Origin: Gemmataceae bacterium
GTDB lineage: Bacteria; Planctomycetota; Planctomycetia; Gemmatales; Gemmataceae
Assembly: GCA_022842245.1 (NCBI GenBank)
Contig: JALHPZ010000017.1
Span: 1-64,000 of the forward strand
DNA length: 64,000 nt
Reading direction: 5' to 3'
Shown here: positions 43,972 to 52,794 of the stretch, piece after piece
Numbering within the stretch: position 1 is the first letter of the stretch
Layout of the letters: each line of letters opens with the position of its first letter
Program-made: the position numbers and the translations under genes
Notes under the pieces: model-generated
The model's input: the letters and a program-made list of their open reading frames with translations, nothing else
Databases searched by the model: none
Told to the model about the DNA's origin: nothing

Positions 43972-46934
43972 TCCGGACATTCGCCCGCCGCGCGCTCGGC
44001 CTGCTGCTCCTCGGTTGTGTGGCCTCGTCCGCCGGGGCGGCGGACCCGGTGCCGCGCGAACGGGCGGAATACTTCGAGAAGCACGTCCGGCCGCTCCTGA
44101 TCGCGAAGTGCGAATCGTGCCACGGTGCCGAAAAGCAGAAGGGCGGGCTTCGGCTCGATACGAAGGACGGCTGGCAACGCGGCGGCGACAGCGGACCCGT
44201 GATCGTGCCCGGCGATCCGGACAAGAGCCGGCTTATTCAGGCGGTGCGGCATTCCGGCGAATTGAAGATGCCGAAGGAGAAGTTGAAGGACGCCGAGATC
44301 GCCACGCTGGTGCGGTGGGTGAAGGACGGCGCCATCGACCCGCGCGAGGAGGGCCCTCGACGAATCGGCGGCATCACGCTCGACGACGCGAAGAAATGGT
44401 GGGCGTTCCAGCCCGTCCGGCGGCCGGACGTGCCGAAGTCGACCTTTGCCAGCCCGATCGACGCGTTCGTCGGTGCGAAACTGGCCGGGAAGAAGTTGGG
44501 CTTTTCGCCCGCGGCCGACAAGCGGACCTGGCTGCGGCGCGTCACGTACGACCTCACCGGCCTTCCGCCGACGCGGGAGGAGCTGGACGCCTTCGAGAAG
44601 GACTCCTCGCCGGACGCGTTCGCGAAGGTCGTCGATCGCCTGCTCGAGAGTCCGCATTACGGCGAACGCTGGGGTCGACACTGGCTCGATCTCGTGCGAT
44701 ACGCGGACACCGCCGGGGACAACAGCGACCATCCGTTGCCGCACGCGTGGCGGTATCGCAACTGGGTGATCGACGCGTTCAATCGCGACCAGCCGTACGA
44801 TGAATTCCTGCGCGAACAGATCGCGGGGGATCTGCTCGCCGCGAAGGGGCCGCCGGAGAAGTACGCGTCGCGGGTCGTCGCCACCGGCTTTCTGGCCATG
44901 GCGCGGCGGTTCGAGCACGACAGCGACAAGGCGATGCACCTCACGCACGAGGACGGAATCGACACCATCGGCAAAGCCTTGCTCGGCCTGACGCTCGGCT
45001 GCGCCCGCTGCCACGATCACAAATACGATGCGGTCTCGGCCCGCGATTACTACGCTCTGTACGGCATCCTCGAGAGCAGCAAGTTCTCGTTTGCCGGGTG
45101 CGAGGCCAAGCAGCAGCCGCGCGACCTCGTGCCGCTGATGCCGCAGGAGGAATGGAATCGGGTCGTGAAACCGCACCAGGAGAAGATGGCGAAAGTCGAC
45201 GCGGAACTCCGGGCGAACACGGAAACGGAAATGAAGCACGCGAAAGCAGTGCTGGCGGCGTTCGCGAAGCATCGCAAGACCCTTTCCACGGGCGACATCG
45301 CCGATGGCGGCGAGAAGCGACTCCCGGCCACCGAGATCGACGTGAAGGCGGGCGAGGTCGTCTTCCTTTCGATCACTCCGCATAAGAACCACGGGGCCGA
45401 CACGACGCTCGTCGAGTTCGAGATCGCGGAATTGGACGGGCCGGGGCGGACTTGGAACGCGACCGCCGACCTGATCGGCGATCTGCTCGCGGGCAACCCG
45501 CACAAGGATGGTCATGGTAACGAAAGCGTTTGGTGGCTGCTCGATGCTCGCAATCAGCCGATGCCGCTCGCGGAGCCGGTGCGGGACGTCAACGGCAAAC
45601 CCGGCCTGCACGCCTGGCGCAACGGCGACACGCCCTCGGCCCTCGTGAACTCCACCCGATCGGACATCGCCGCGTGGACCAAATTGCCCGCCCGGTCGCT
45701 GTTTCTCCACCCGGCCGCGAACGGCAATGTCGCCCTCGCGTGGCTCAGCCCGACCAGCCGCAAGGTCCGCATCACCGGCCGCATTCAGGACGCGCACCCC
45801 GGCGGGCCGGATGGCGTCGGTTGGGTGCTCGAGCATTTCGCGGTCGACGTGCGCGCCGATCTCGCGGGAATGACGAAGGCGGCCGAACAGCGCGCCGAAC
45901 TGGCGCGACAGCGGGCGGAGCTGGCGCGCACCGCACCCCGACAGGATGTCGCCTTCGCCGTGGTGGACGGCCAACCGGCCGACGCTCGCATTCACATCAA
46001 GGGCGACCCCGAAAAACTCGGCGACCCCGTGCCGCGACGCTGGCTCGAAGTGCTCGGCGGACAGCGGATCGCCACGCCCGGCAGCGGACGGCTCGATCTC
46101 GCCGGCTGGATCGCCTCGAAGGACAACCCGCTCACCGCCCGCGTCATGGTCAACCGCGTCTGGCTTCACCACTTCGGCAAAGGATTGGTCCCGACGCCCA
46201 ACGACTTCGGCACGCGCGGCGTCCCCCCGACTCACCCGGAACTGCTCGACTGGCTCGCGGCCGAGTTCGTATCGTCCGGCTGGAGCATCAAGGCGATGCA
46301 CCGGACGATCCTGCTCTCGGAATGCTATCGACAAGCCAGCGCGCACCGCGCGGCGGCGGCCAGCGTTGATCCGAACAACGAACTCCTCTGGCGGTTCGAC
46401 CGGCGACGCCTGTCCGCCGAGGAACTGCGTGACAGCCTCCTCGCGGTGGGCGGCAATCTCAACCGCACGGCCGCGGATGCCCACCCGTTCCCGCCGGAGA
46501 GCAGTTGGGGGTTCACCCAGCACGTGCCGTTCGCGACGTTCTTCGAAACCGACCGGCGCAGCGTGTACCTCATCAACGTGCGAAACCGTCGGCACCCGTT
46601 CATGAGCCTGTTCGACGGTGCCGATCCGAATGCGACGACCCCCCAGCGGCAGGCGACGACGGTGCCGACGCAGGCGCTCTATTTTCTGAACGATCCGTTC
46701 TTCCACGCCCAGGCCGAGCGGCTCGCCAATCGTGCCCGCGGGAAACCGGAAGCCGAGCGGCTGGCGGAGTTGTTCCGCATCACGTTCCAGCGCGAGCCGA
46801 CGCCCCGCGACCGCGAATTCGCCGCGGGCTTCCTGGATCGCTACGCGGCGGGGCAGCCCGATCGCACCGGCCCCGCGTGGGCCGCGCTGGCGCGCATTCT
46901 GCTGGCCAGCAACGAATTCCTGTTCGTGGAGTAG
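43968..46934 (+). CDS. Planctomycete cytochrome c / DUF1549 / DUF1553 protein
   Basis: 988 residues. Signal peptide (1-24), a PSCyt1 haem domain with CESCH (48-52) and a DUF1549 region with LTGLPPTREELDAF and GERWGRHWLDLVRYADTAG. A second CARCH motif lies near 345-349. A beta-rich middle follows, then DUF1553 (NRVWLHHFGKGLVPTPNDFG, RRRLSAEELRDSLLA). This family is expanded in planctomycetes and nearly always sits before a DUF1501 gene, as here (two bases). Its role is unproven; polymer breakdown or periplasmic redox work is suspected. Unusual here is its four-base overlap with a GntR regulator. Confidence 0.93.
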   Translation: MIRTFARRALGLLLLGCVASSAGAADPVPRERAEYFEKHVRPLLIAKCESCHGAEKQKGGLRLDTKDGWQRGGDSGPVIVPGDPDKSRLIQAVRHSGELKMPKEKLKDAEIATLVRWVKDGAIDPREEGPRRIGGITLDDAKKWWAFQPVRRPDVPKSTFASPIDAFVGAKLAGKKLGFSPAADKRTWLRRVTYDLTGLPPTREELDAFEKDSSPDAFAKVVDRLLESPHYGERWGRHWLDLVRYADTAGDNSDHPLPHAWRYRNWVIDAFNRDQPYDEFLREQIAGDLLAAKGPPEKYASRVVATGFLAMARRFEHDSDKAMHLTHEDGIDTIGKALLGLTLGCARCHDHKYDAVSARDYYALYGILESSKFSFAGCEAKQQPRDLVPLMPQEEWNRVVKPHQEKMAKVDAELRANTETEMKHAKAVLAAFAKHRKTLSTGDIADGGEKRLPATEIDVKAGEVVFLSITPHKNHGADTTLVEFEIAELDGPGRTWNATADLIGDLLAGNPHKDGHGNESVWWLLDARNQPMPLAEPVRDVNGKPGLHAWRNGDTPSALVNSTRSDIAAWTKLPARSLFLHPAANGNVALAWLSPTSRKVRITGRIQDAHPGGPDGVGWVLEHFAVDVRADLAGMTKAAEQRAELARQRAELARTAPRQDVAFAVVDGQPADARIHIKGDPEKLGDPVPRRWLEVLGGQRIATPGSGRLDLAGWIASKDNPLTARVMVNRVWLHHFGKGLVPTPNDFGTRGVPPTHPELLDWLAAEFVSSGWSIKAMHRTILLSECYRQASAHRAAAASVDPNNELLWRFDRRRLSAEELRDSLLAVGGNLNRTAADAHPFPPESSWGFTQHVPFATFFETDRRSVYLINVRNRRHPFMSLFDGADPNATTPQRQATTVPTQALYFLNDPFFHAQAERLANRARGKPEAERLAELFRITFQREPTPRDREFAAGFLDRYAAGQPDRTGPAWAALARILLASNEFLFVE

Positions 46935-46936
46935 CC

Positions 46937-48328
46937 ATGAAACCGTTCAACCGTCGTGGCTTCGTTCGTTCGTCGCTGGCCGGTTCGCTGCTCATGGGCG
47001 GGCTTCTCGGCGACCTGCTCGCGGAAGGCCGCACCGACCCGCTCGCACCCAAGAAGCCGCACTTCCCCGGCAAGGCCAAGAGCGTCATCTTCCTGTTCAT
47101 GAGCGGCGGCGTCTCGCACGTCGATTCGTTCGATCCGAAACCGAAGTTGATCGCCGACCACGGCAAACAAGTGACGTTCGACCACCCCGAAACGCGCAAC
47201 CGCCCCGGTTACGAAAAGCTCTACCTGAAGAAGCCCGATTGGAAGTTCGCGCCGCGCGGCCGCAGCGGCATCGAAGTCAGCGATCTCTTCCCCGAACTCG
47301 GGCGGCAGATCGACGACCTCACGCTCATCCGTTCGATGCACACCAGCCACTCGAACCACTACAACGCGACGCTCGGCATGCACACCGGTTCGTTCGCGTT
47401 CGCCCGTCCCAGCATCGGCGCATGGACGAGCTACGGCCTCGGTACCGAAAACCGCAACCTGCCGAGCTTCATGGTGCTCGCGCCGCAGATGCCCTACGCC
47501 GGCACGCAGGTCTGGGCCTCCGATTTCCTGCCCGGCGCGCACCAGGGTACGCGCGTCCTGCCGGGAACCGAACCGGTGGCGAACCTCCGGCCCCGGATCG
47601 CCCAACGATCGCAGCAGGAACTCGAACTCGAGGCGCTGCGGTCCTTCAACGAACTTCACCGCGAATCGCGTCCGGAGGACCCCGCCCTCGCCGCCCGGAT
47701 CAAATCCTTCGAGACCGCGTTCGGCATGCAAACCGAAATGCCCGACGCGCTCGACCTCTCCAAGGAAGACGACAAGACGCTCGCCCTGTACGGACTTCAA
47801 CGCGGTCAGACCGACGGCTTCGGCTGGCAGTGCCTGGTTGCCCGGCGGCTCGTGCAACGCGGCGTGCGGTTCGTCGAGCTGATCCATACCGGGTCGTCCG
47901 GCAACTGGGATTCCCACGGCAACATGGCCGACCACGGACGACTCGCGAAACAGGTGGATCAACCCATGGCCGGGCTGATCCAGGACCTGAAACGGGTGGG
48001 ACTCTTCGAGGATGTACTGGTCGTCTGGACCTCGGAGTTCGGTCGCACCCCGTTCAACAATACCGTGAACAACCCGGGCCGCGAGCACCACAACTGGGCC
48101 TTCAGTTCCTGGCTCGCCGGCGCGGGGGTGAAGCGCGGCCACGTCCACGGTGCCACCGACGAACACGGCATGCGGGCCGTCGAGAAGCCCGTCCATGTCC
48201 ACGATTTCCACGCCACGATCCTGCATCTCCTCGGCTTCGATCACACCCGGCTCACCTATCGCCACGCCGGCCGCGATTACCGCCTGACGGACGTTCACGG
48301 CGAAGTCGTGAAGGACGTGCTCAGTTAG
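46937..48328 (+). CDS. DUF1501 protein (sulfatase-like fold)
   Basis: 463 residues. A Tat-type N-terminus (NRRGFVRSSL, 5-14) indicates export after folding. IFLFMSGGVSHVDSFDPKP, LIRSMHTSHSNHYNA, VLVVWTSEFGRTPF and NNPGREHHNWAFSSWLAGAG mark the DUF1501 family, a distant alkaline-phosphatase/sulfatase-like fold with likely metal ligands (Asp and His residues). It partners the DUF1549/DUF1553 protein, two bases upstream, and completes the three-gene GntR unit. Confidence 0.93.
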   Translation: MKPFNRRGFVRSSLAGSLLMGGLLGDLLAEGRTDPLAPKKPHFPGKAKSVIFLFMSGGVSHVDSFDPKPKLIADHGKQVTFDHPETRNRPGYEKLYLKKPDWKFAPRGRSGIEVSDLFPELGRQIDDLTLIRSMHTSHSNHYNATLGMHTGSFAFARPSIGAWTSYGLGTENRNLPSFMVLAPQMPYAGTQVWASDFLPGAHQGTRVLPGTEPVANLRPRIAQRSQQELELEALRSFNELHRESRPEDPALAARIKSFETAFGMQTEMPDALDLSKEDDKTLALYGLQRGQTDGFGWQCLVARRLVQRGVRFVELIHTGSSGNWDSHGNMADHGRLAKQVDQPMAGLIQDLKRVGLFEDVLVVWTSEFGRTPFNNTVNNPGREHHNWAFSSWLAGAGVKRGHVHGATDEHGMRAVEKPVHVHDFHATILHLLGFDHTRLTYRHAGRDYRLTDVHGEVVKDVLS

Positions 48329-48378
48329 CCGATGCACTTTTGAGTGAGGGTTTCGAAGGTCCAAGATCGCTCGGCGAA

Positions 48379-50145
48379 TCACGAAGCGGTTTTCGGCTTT
48401 GCCGCGGGCTGGCCTTCGTCCATAGTCCAATAGCGACGGGTTTGCAGCGCGGGGAAGTCCTGAACGCGTCCCGAAGGCCAGCGGACGCGCACGTTCGCGG
48501 TCGCTTCCGGCAGGATGCCGAGGCCGATCGTCAGGCGCTGGTCGCTCGCGGAAAGATAGCTGCCTCCGCCGGTGACGAAATGCGTCTGCGTTCGGCTCCC
48601 GGCGGTGATGGTCACGACCGCGCCGATCGCGTTGCGGTTGCTCGCGCGGCCATCGCCCCGAAGATCGAGGCCGATCCAGTCGTTCGCATTCTCCACTTGA
48701 TTGCGCAGCAGGGCCAGCGGTTCACCGACGCCGCTCAGGGCGAGGTCGGGGCGGCCATCGTTGTCGTAGTCGCCGCGCGCCAGACCCCGACCGACGCGTT
48801 GACGGATGAAATCGCCCCCCGCGTCGGGATCCGCGACTCGAAAGCGTCCGTCCCCTTCGCCATGGAACAGTTGTGCGGCTTGCGCGTAGGGTACGCCGTG
48901 AAGATCGGCCGCGTCCCGGTGGACGTGCCCGTTCGCCACGGCGAGGTCCAGAACACCATCCCGATCGTAGTCCAGGAATACCGCACCGAAGCCAAGCCGG
49001 GACCGGCTCGGCAAACCCAACCCGGACGCCATGCCCTCCTCGACGAATCGGAAGCCCCCGCGGTTGCGGAAGAGGATGTTGGGCAGGCTCTGATAGTTGG
49101 TCACGAATAGCGACGGCCGGCCGGTACCGTCGATCTCGGCGGCTTCCGCGCACATCCCGGAGATCGTGGCACCGTTCGATCCGTACGCGGCCCCGGAAAG
49201 CCCCGCGCACTCTTCGAGCACGATCCGGCCCGGCTCCGTCGTCCGGTTGCGATACAGGTGCGCCGCCTTCATGTCGTTGGCGGCGAACACGTCGAGGCGG
49301 CCGTCGCCATCCAGATCGACCAGGACCACGGCCAGGCCCGCCCCGGGTGAGGGCGCATCCAGACCCGCGTCCTGCGAGACGTCCTGAAACGCGGTTCCCT
49401 TGTTGTTCCGGAAGAGCTTGTGGGCGACGTGCGGATAGAGCGTCGGCGAACAGACGAAATTCCGTCGCGTTCGCTCGTCCCGGCAGGTGATCGGGTTCAA
49501 GCGATCCAGCTCGACGTAATTGCAGACGTACAGGTCCAGCCAGCCGTCGTTGTCCAGATCGCCCCAGGCGCAGCTCGAACCCCAATGGGGGTTGGCTCCG
49601 CTCAGCCCGAGGCTGGCAGTCGCGTCGCGAAAGAGCCGACCGCCCGCGCCGTCGGAGACATTCTGCCAGACTTCGATCCGGCCGAGATACGTGATGGCGA
49701 GATCGTCGAATCCGTCGTTGTTGAAATCGCCCACGGCGCAGCCCATACCGAAGCCGCTACGGTTCAAGCCCACGCGTTCGGTCACATCGTCGAAGGAGCC
49801 ATCGCCTCGATTCCGGTAGAGCCGGTGGGTTTGAGGCCCCGCGACTTCATCGGTGGCCACCAGGGGGCAATCCTGCAGGCAAAGGAGATCGATATGACCG
49901 TCGGCGTCGTAGTCGATCCACCCGATCCCGCTGCCGATCGTCTCCGCGATGGAGTGGGCGTCGGTGCGGGCATCGAAATGGCGGAAGCGGACCCCCGCGG
50001 CGTCGGCGCGATCGACGAAGCACTCCGCACGTTTATCAGAATCGGTCGGCGCGGGATCGGGCACCGTCGCCGACCAGCGCACTAGGACGGCCGCAAGAAC
50101 GCCGACGACGACACCGACGGCCACCAGCGGCTTGACGACGCGCAT
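48379..50145 (-). CDS. CRTAC1-like FG-GAP / ASPIC-UnbV protein
   Basis: 588 residues with an N-terminal membrane segment (VAVGVVVGVLAAVLV). Multiple FG-GAP/VCBS calcium-loop repeats follow, such as WIDYDADGHIDLL, VGDFNNDGFDDLAI, GDLDNDGWLDLYVC and FLDYDRDGVLDLAV. An ASPIC/UnbV domain ends the protein (NRNAIGAVVTITAG, VRWPSGRVQDFPAL). Members are exported and possibly bind polysaccharide or protein; the enzymatic role is unknown. It follows the TPR gene by 24 bases, a common planctomycete pairing. Confidence 0.9.
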   Translation of the reverse strand: MRVVKPLVAVGVVVGVLAAVLVRWSATVPDPAPTDSDKRAECFVDRADAAGVRFRHFDARTDAHSIAETIGSGIGWIDYDADGHIDLLCLQDCPLVATDEVAGPQTHRLYRNRGDGSFDDVTERVGLNRSGFGMGCAVGDFNNDGFDDLAITYLGRIEVWQNVSDGAGGRLFRDATASLGLSGANPHWGSSCAWGDLDNDGWLDLYVCNYVELDRLNPITCRDERTRRNFVCSPTLYPHVAHKLFRNNKGTAFQDVSQDAGLDAPSPGAGLAVVLVDLDGDGRLDVFAANDMKAAHLYRNRTTEPGRIVLEECAGLSGAAYGSNGATISGMCAEAAEIDGTGRPSLFVTNYQSLPNILFRNRGGFRFVEEGMASGLGLPSRSRLGFGAVFLDYDRDGVLDLAVANGHVHRDAADLHGVPYAQAAQLFHGEGDGRFRVADPDAGGDFIRQRVGRGLARGDYDNDGRPDLALSGVGEPLALLRNQVENANDWIGLDLRGDGRASNRNAIGAVVTITAGSRTQTHFVTGGGSYLSASDQRLTIGLGILPEATANVRVRWPSGRVQDFPALQTRRYWTMDEGQPAAKPKTAS

Positions 50146-50169
50146 GCGCGGGACGCTCCGGAGCGGGGA

Positions 50170-51192
50170 TCATCGCCGGGACTTTTTCTGCCACTGCGAG
50201 GCCAGATCCGACCGGCCCAGTTTCCGATAGGCTTCGGCCAGCGGTTCGCGGAACTCGTCGCGCACGCCATGCCGGGCGATGGCGGCTTCGATCAGGACGG
50301 CGGCCTCGCGCGGCCTGTCCTCCAGCAACATCGCCCGCGCCGCCCGTACCTGGAGGTCGGTGTCGAAAGCGCGCTGCCGGGCATCCGCCAGCAGACGCTC
50401 CCGTTCCTTGACCTGTTCGAGCTCGCGGAGCGTCGACCGGGCCTCCGTCGTCCGATCGGCCGCTCTCAGGGCCTGGGAAAGGTGATACAACGCCACGCTC
50501 CGCTGCTCCGGAGGTCGGGCGGCTTCGCGCAGGAGTCGCACCGCCTCGTCGTGCCGGCGGTCCTCGACGCAGAGCAATCCGCGAATCAGTTTCGCCATCG
50601 GCCGTTCGCTCGTCGGCGAAACGTTATTCTCCAAGGCCGCCCGCGCCCGCGCGGCTTGCCCCGTCTCCCAATACGCCTTCGCCAGGAGCTCGCCGAACTC
50701 CTCCCGGGAATCCGGACGAAGGGCGAGCAACGTCTCCAACGATGGGATTGCGTCGCCAAGACGTCCGGTCGATTGGCACAGATTGACGATCGCGATATGC
50801 GCGGCCGCATCGTCGGGGGCCAGTTTCGTCACTTGCAGGGCATCATCGAGCGCGTCGTCGTGCAGCCCCCGGGCCGCGCGCCGGGCCATGCGGCTTCGCC
50901 GGGCCACAAGGTCGTTCGGTTGAAGCTCCAGATAGCGATCGAGATCGGATTCGATCGAAGCGTGGTCCGGTACGCAACGCAGGCGGAAATCCAGCGTGGC
51001 CCAGAGCAGTTCGAAATCGTCCGGGTGGGACGCAGTGTACCGCAAGAGATCGTCGAGTACAGCGGGTCGGTTGCTGCTCGCAAGCCGAAGGAGACGATCG
51101 CGCTCCTCCGTCCGTTCCGAACTCCGATTCCAGTACCAACCGCCGATCAGCAGCCCAATCACGATGGCCGGAATGATGAGCCTGCGGACCAT
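50170..51192 (-). CDS. Membrane-anchored TPR protein
   Basis: 340 residues. An N-terminal anchor (LIIPAIVIGLLIGGWYW) precedes a long series of tetratricopeptide-like helices, for example ALDDALQVTKLAPDDAAAHI, LAKAYWETGQAARARAALE and LAEAYRKLGRSDLASQW. The start at ATG 51192 was preferred over an upstream TTG. It probably scaffolds the CRTAC1-like protein encoded next. No catalytic motif was seen. Confidence 0.8.
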   Translation of the reverse strand: MVRRLIIPAIVIGLLIGGWYWNRSSERTEERDRLLRLASSNRPAVLDDLLRYTASHPDDFELLWATLDFRLRCVPDHASIESDLDRYLELQPNDLVARRSRMARRAARGLHDDALDDALQVTKLAPDDAAAHIAIVNLCQSTGRLGDAIPSLETLLALRPDSREEFGELLAKAYWETGQAARARAALENNVSPTSERPMAKLIRGLLCVEDRRHDEAVRLLREAARPPEQRSVALYHLSQALRAADRTTEARSTLRELEQVKERERLLADARQRAFDTDLQVRAARAMLLEDRPREAAVLIEAAIARHGVRDEFREPLAEAYRKLGRSDLASQWQKKSRR

Positions 51193-51595
51193 GGGAGGGT
51201 ACGCCAAAAATGAGATTCGAGCAGGCGGGCGGGTACAACGATGAAATTTTACTCATTAATGAAAATGCGGGTCAAGCAAATTCACGCCGAAGTGAAGAGG
51301 GCGTCCGGCATCCCATCCATCGCGTCCGGACTCGGTGGAATTACGTTTCTCGGAATGGTTTGCCGGAGCGCGGTAAGAATCGGTTCGGACCGGAACGTGG
51401 CGTCGCTTATCTCAGTTCGCGCCGGCGGCGGAATCGACGCAAGTCATTATCGAGCCAGCATGATACCGATATGGTTCCGGAATTCGGAATGGGTCCGCGG
51501 AGGGGTGGCGCGGAAGCGGCGGACCCATTTCCGGACGGGCAGGAATGGCACGATCGGGCCGAGTCGGAATGGAATGATGAATCGGTTTGACTTCC
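51193..51595. other. Intergenic region, no gene called
   Basis: About 400 bases. The part at 51240-51300 is AT-rich (ATGAAATTTTACTCATTAATG). A 127-codon plus-strand frame (51241-51624) has no family resemblance, runs into the htrA gene and is considered noncoding. The right part holds a hairpin, listed separately. Confidence 0.5.
51488..51529 (-). terminator. Hairpin downstream of the htrA-like gene
   Basis: AATGGGTCCGC (51488-51498) and GCGGACCCATT (51519-51529) form an 11-bp perfect stem with a 20-base loop, extendable outward by CGG/CCG with a bulge. It lies about 67 bases past the htrA-like stop in the direction of transcription. There is no U-tract, so termination is only suggested. Confidence 0.45.
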
Positions 51596-52762
51596 TTACG
51601 GTGCCCCCGCCAGCGTCAGCGTGAAGGTCATCTCCCGATCGTCGCGAAGGGTGGTCACGGTCACGGTTTCGCCGACTTTGTGCTTCTCCAGCACGTCCTG
51701 CAGGTCGTTGGGGGAGGCGATGGGTTTGTCGCCGATGGCGGTGATGAGGTCGCCGAGCTGAATGCGTCCGGCGCGGTCGCGGCGTGTGGGTCGGAGACCG
51801 GCCTGGGCGGCGGGCCCGTCGGGCTGCACGCCGAAGACGAGCGCGCCCTTCAGCTTCCATTGCTTCGTGAACTGTTCGGGTGCGAGCTGCACGCCGAGGA
51901 CGGGGCGCGTGACTTTGCCGTCGCGGATGAGTTGCGGGACGATGCGGTTGACTTCGTCGACGGGGATGGCGAAGCCGATGCCGGAGTAGGCGCCCGAGGG
52001 GCTGAAGATGGCGGTGTTGACGCCGATGAGCCGGCCGGCGCTGTCGAGCAGCGGGCCGCCGGAGTTGCCGGGATTGATGGCGGCGTCGGTCTGGATGATG
52101 TCCTTGATGGGGCGCTTGGTGACCGATTCGATTTCGCGGCCAAGGGCGCTGATGACGCCGGTGGTGAGCGATTGATCGAGGCCGAACGGGTTGCCGATGG
52201 CGAAGACCTTCTGGCCGACCTGCAGGTCGTTGGAGCGGCCAAGGGGGATGGGGCGCAGCTTGTCCTTCGGCGCGTCGATGGTGAGCACGGCGAGGTCTTT
52301 GTCCGGATACGCGCCGACGAGGCGGGCGTTCCAGGTGGTCTGGTCCGCGAGAGTCACCTGGGCCGTATCGCCGCCCTGGATGACGTGGAAGTTGGTGACG
52401 ACGCGGCCTTCGGCGTCCCAGACGAAGCCGGTGCCGGTGCCGCGGGGGATCTGGAAGACGTCGAACGTCATCGAGTCCTGGCGCGTCGTGAGCGTGGTGA
52501 TGTGGACGACGGACGGCGAGGCGTTCTTGAAGAGGGCGATGGTGGACTGTTCGTCGGCGGCAAGGTCGCCGCGGGGCGTGACGGCGCGCGGAGCGGCGTC
52601 GGGGTCGTTGCCGGCGCCGGGGACCGTGGGCCAGGTACGCCAGACGAGCAGGGCCGCGAGGCCAACGAGCAGCGGCAGGGCGACGGCGTAGAAGATGCGG
52701 GAGGAGCGGTGCGGATCGCGGTCGGCGGATCGCATGGTGAAAATCTCGTACGGGGTACGCAT
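51596..52762 (-). CDS. HtrA/Deg-type serine protease with PDZ domain
   Basis: 388 residues. An N-terminal membrane anchor (FYAVALPLLVGLAALLVW, about 24-41) precedes a trypsin-like domain with His-126 (VVTNFHVIQ), Asp-156 (YPDKDLAVL) and Ser-234 (NPGNSGGPLL). One PDZ domain follows (about 265-388, RIQLGDLITAIGDKPI). It is a periplasmic quality-control protease, with substrates recognised through the PDZ. Length suits a single-PDZ DegS-like form. TACAAT upstream of the ATG at 52762 could be a -10 box; an internal ATG at 52735 is an alternative start. Confidence 0.94.
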   Translation of the reverse strand: MRTPYEIFTMRSADRDPHRSSRIFYAVALPLLVGLAALLVWRTWPTVPGAGNDPDAAPRAVTPRGDLAADEQSTIALFKNASPSVVHITTLTTRQDSMTFDVFQIPRGTGTGFVWDAEGRVVTNFHVIQGGDTAQVTLADQTTWNARLVGAYPDKDLAVLTIDAPKDKLRPIPLGRSNDLQVGQKVFAIGNPFGLDQSLTTGVISALGREIESVTKRPIKDIIQTDAAINPGNSGGPLLDSAGRLIGVNTAIFSPSGAYSGIGFAIPVDEVNRIVPQLIRDGKVTRPVLGVQLAPEQFTKQWKLKGALVFGVQPDGPAAQAGLRPTRRDRAGRIQLGDLITAIGDKPIASPNDLQDVLEKHKVGETVTVTTLRDDREMTFTLTLAGAP

Positions 52763-52794
52763 CAGGAATTGTATCCCGCTCGACCAGCGCCGCG

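Noticed and set aside
43353..46706. A 1117-codon minus-strand frame opposite the GntR and cytochrome c genes
   Set aside because: Antisense shadow of two genes with recognised domains; composition and absence of motifs argue against coding.
51241..51624. A 127-codon plus-strand frame before the htrA-like gene
   Set aside because: It runs into the convergent gene's coding end, contains the hairpin at 51488-51529 and has no recognisable domain.
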